Source of the DNA: Arbacia lixula | Lineage: Eukaryota; Echinodermata; Echinoidea; Arbacioida; Arbaciidae | Assembly: GCA_963669155.1 (NCBI GenBank) | Contig: OZ022585.1 | Coordinates: forward strand, 25,687,213 to 25,751,212 | Reading direction: 5' to 3' | Length of the DNA stretch: 64,000 nt | Notes under the pieces: generated by a model | The model's database searches: none | What the model saw: the letters and a program-made list of their open reading frames with translations, nothing else | Told to the model about the DNA's origin: nothing | Made by a program: the position numbers and the translations under genes | Shown here: positions 63,918-64,000 of the stretch, in pieces | Layout: each line of letters starts with the position of its first letter | How positions within the stretch are numbered: the stretch's first letter is position 1

Positions 63918-64000
63918 GTACTTACATAGACACATGCATGTACTTTATGGAGCGGTGTGAAGTTGGGTGACAAGCAGTCATTATGGTGCTGTTACCAGAT

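Overview
Eukaryotic genomic window, almost certainly a marine invertebrate deuterostome. The main gene has about 35 short exons with GT-AG introns. Introns are full of microsatellites, minisatellites, MITEs and non-LTR fragments, and two very similar haplotype-like copies of one stretch lie side by side across a 200-N gap. I favour amphioxus (Branchiostoma) over a sea urchin, about 60:40, mainly because repeats spanning exon-intron junctions recall a phenomenon I remember being described for amphioxus Adh. No species is provable from the sequence alone.

Layout. 1-5639: no recognised exon; a 3.4 kb TGACGTC-rich satellite with a ~550 bp higher-order unit fills 1.1-4.5 kb. 5640-7792 (minus): the first two coding exons of an SLC10 (sodium/bile-acid cotransporter family) gene whose remaining exons lie off the left edge. 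7.8-16 kb: intergenic, with long AGT/ACT trinucleotide tracts, one broken LINE (8352-9926, minus), one LINE relic (14731-15258, plus) and foldback sequences. 15.97-16.07 kb: putative promoter with two TCACATGA motifs. 16071-63917 (plus): cation-independent mannose-6-phosphate receptor (CI-MPR/IGF2R), from the signal peptide into repeat 14 of the usual 15. Repeat 15, the transmembrane segment and the sorting tail lie off the right edge.

The CI-MPR model is strong because splice phases close through all 35 exons (6142 nt = 2047 codons + 1 nt) and the repeats are colinear with human IGF2R. Exons 11-18 occur twice (copy A 29126-36960, copy B 37161-46384). The copies differ by about two amino acids, a one-base frameshift in A, several clean transposon insertions and VNTR lengths, so they look like two alleles assembled in tandem. 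Only one set belongs in the protein.

Two things stand out. (1) Many introns carry tandem arrays whose unit contains the neighbouring splice site, often with part of the exon: 4 decoy acceptors before exon 3, about 15 decoy donors after exon 9, 5 after exon 10, about 23 decoy acceptors before exon 25, 9 before exon 31, and single pseudo-copies at exons 26, 30 and 35. (2) The Gln-Arg-Glu-Tyr mannose-6-phosphate quartet is present in repeats 3, 5 and 9 as in mammals, and also complete in repeats 8 and 11. Repeat 11 is the IGF2-binding repeat of mammals; here it lacks the key IGF2-contact residues and looks like an extra M6P lectin site. The fibronectin type II insert of mammalian repeat 13 is absent.
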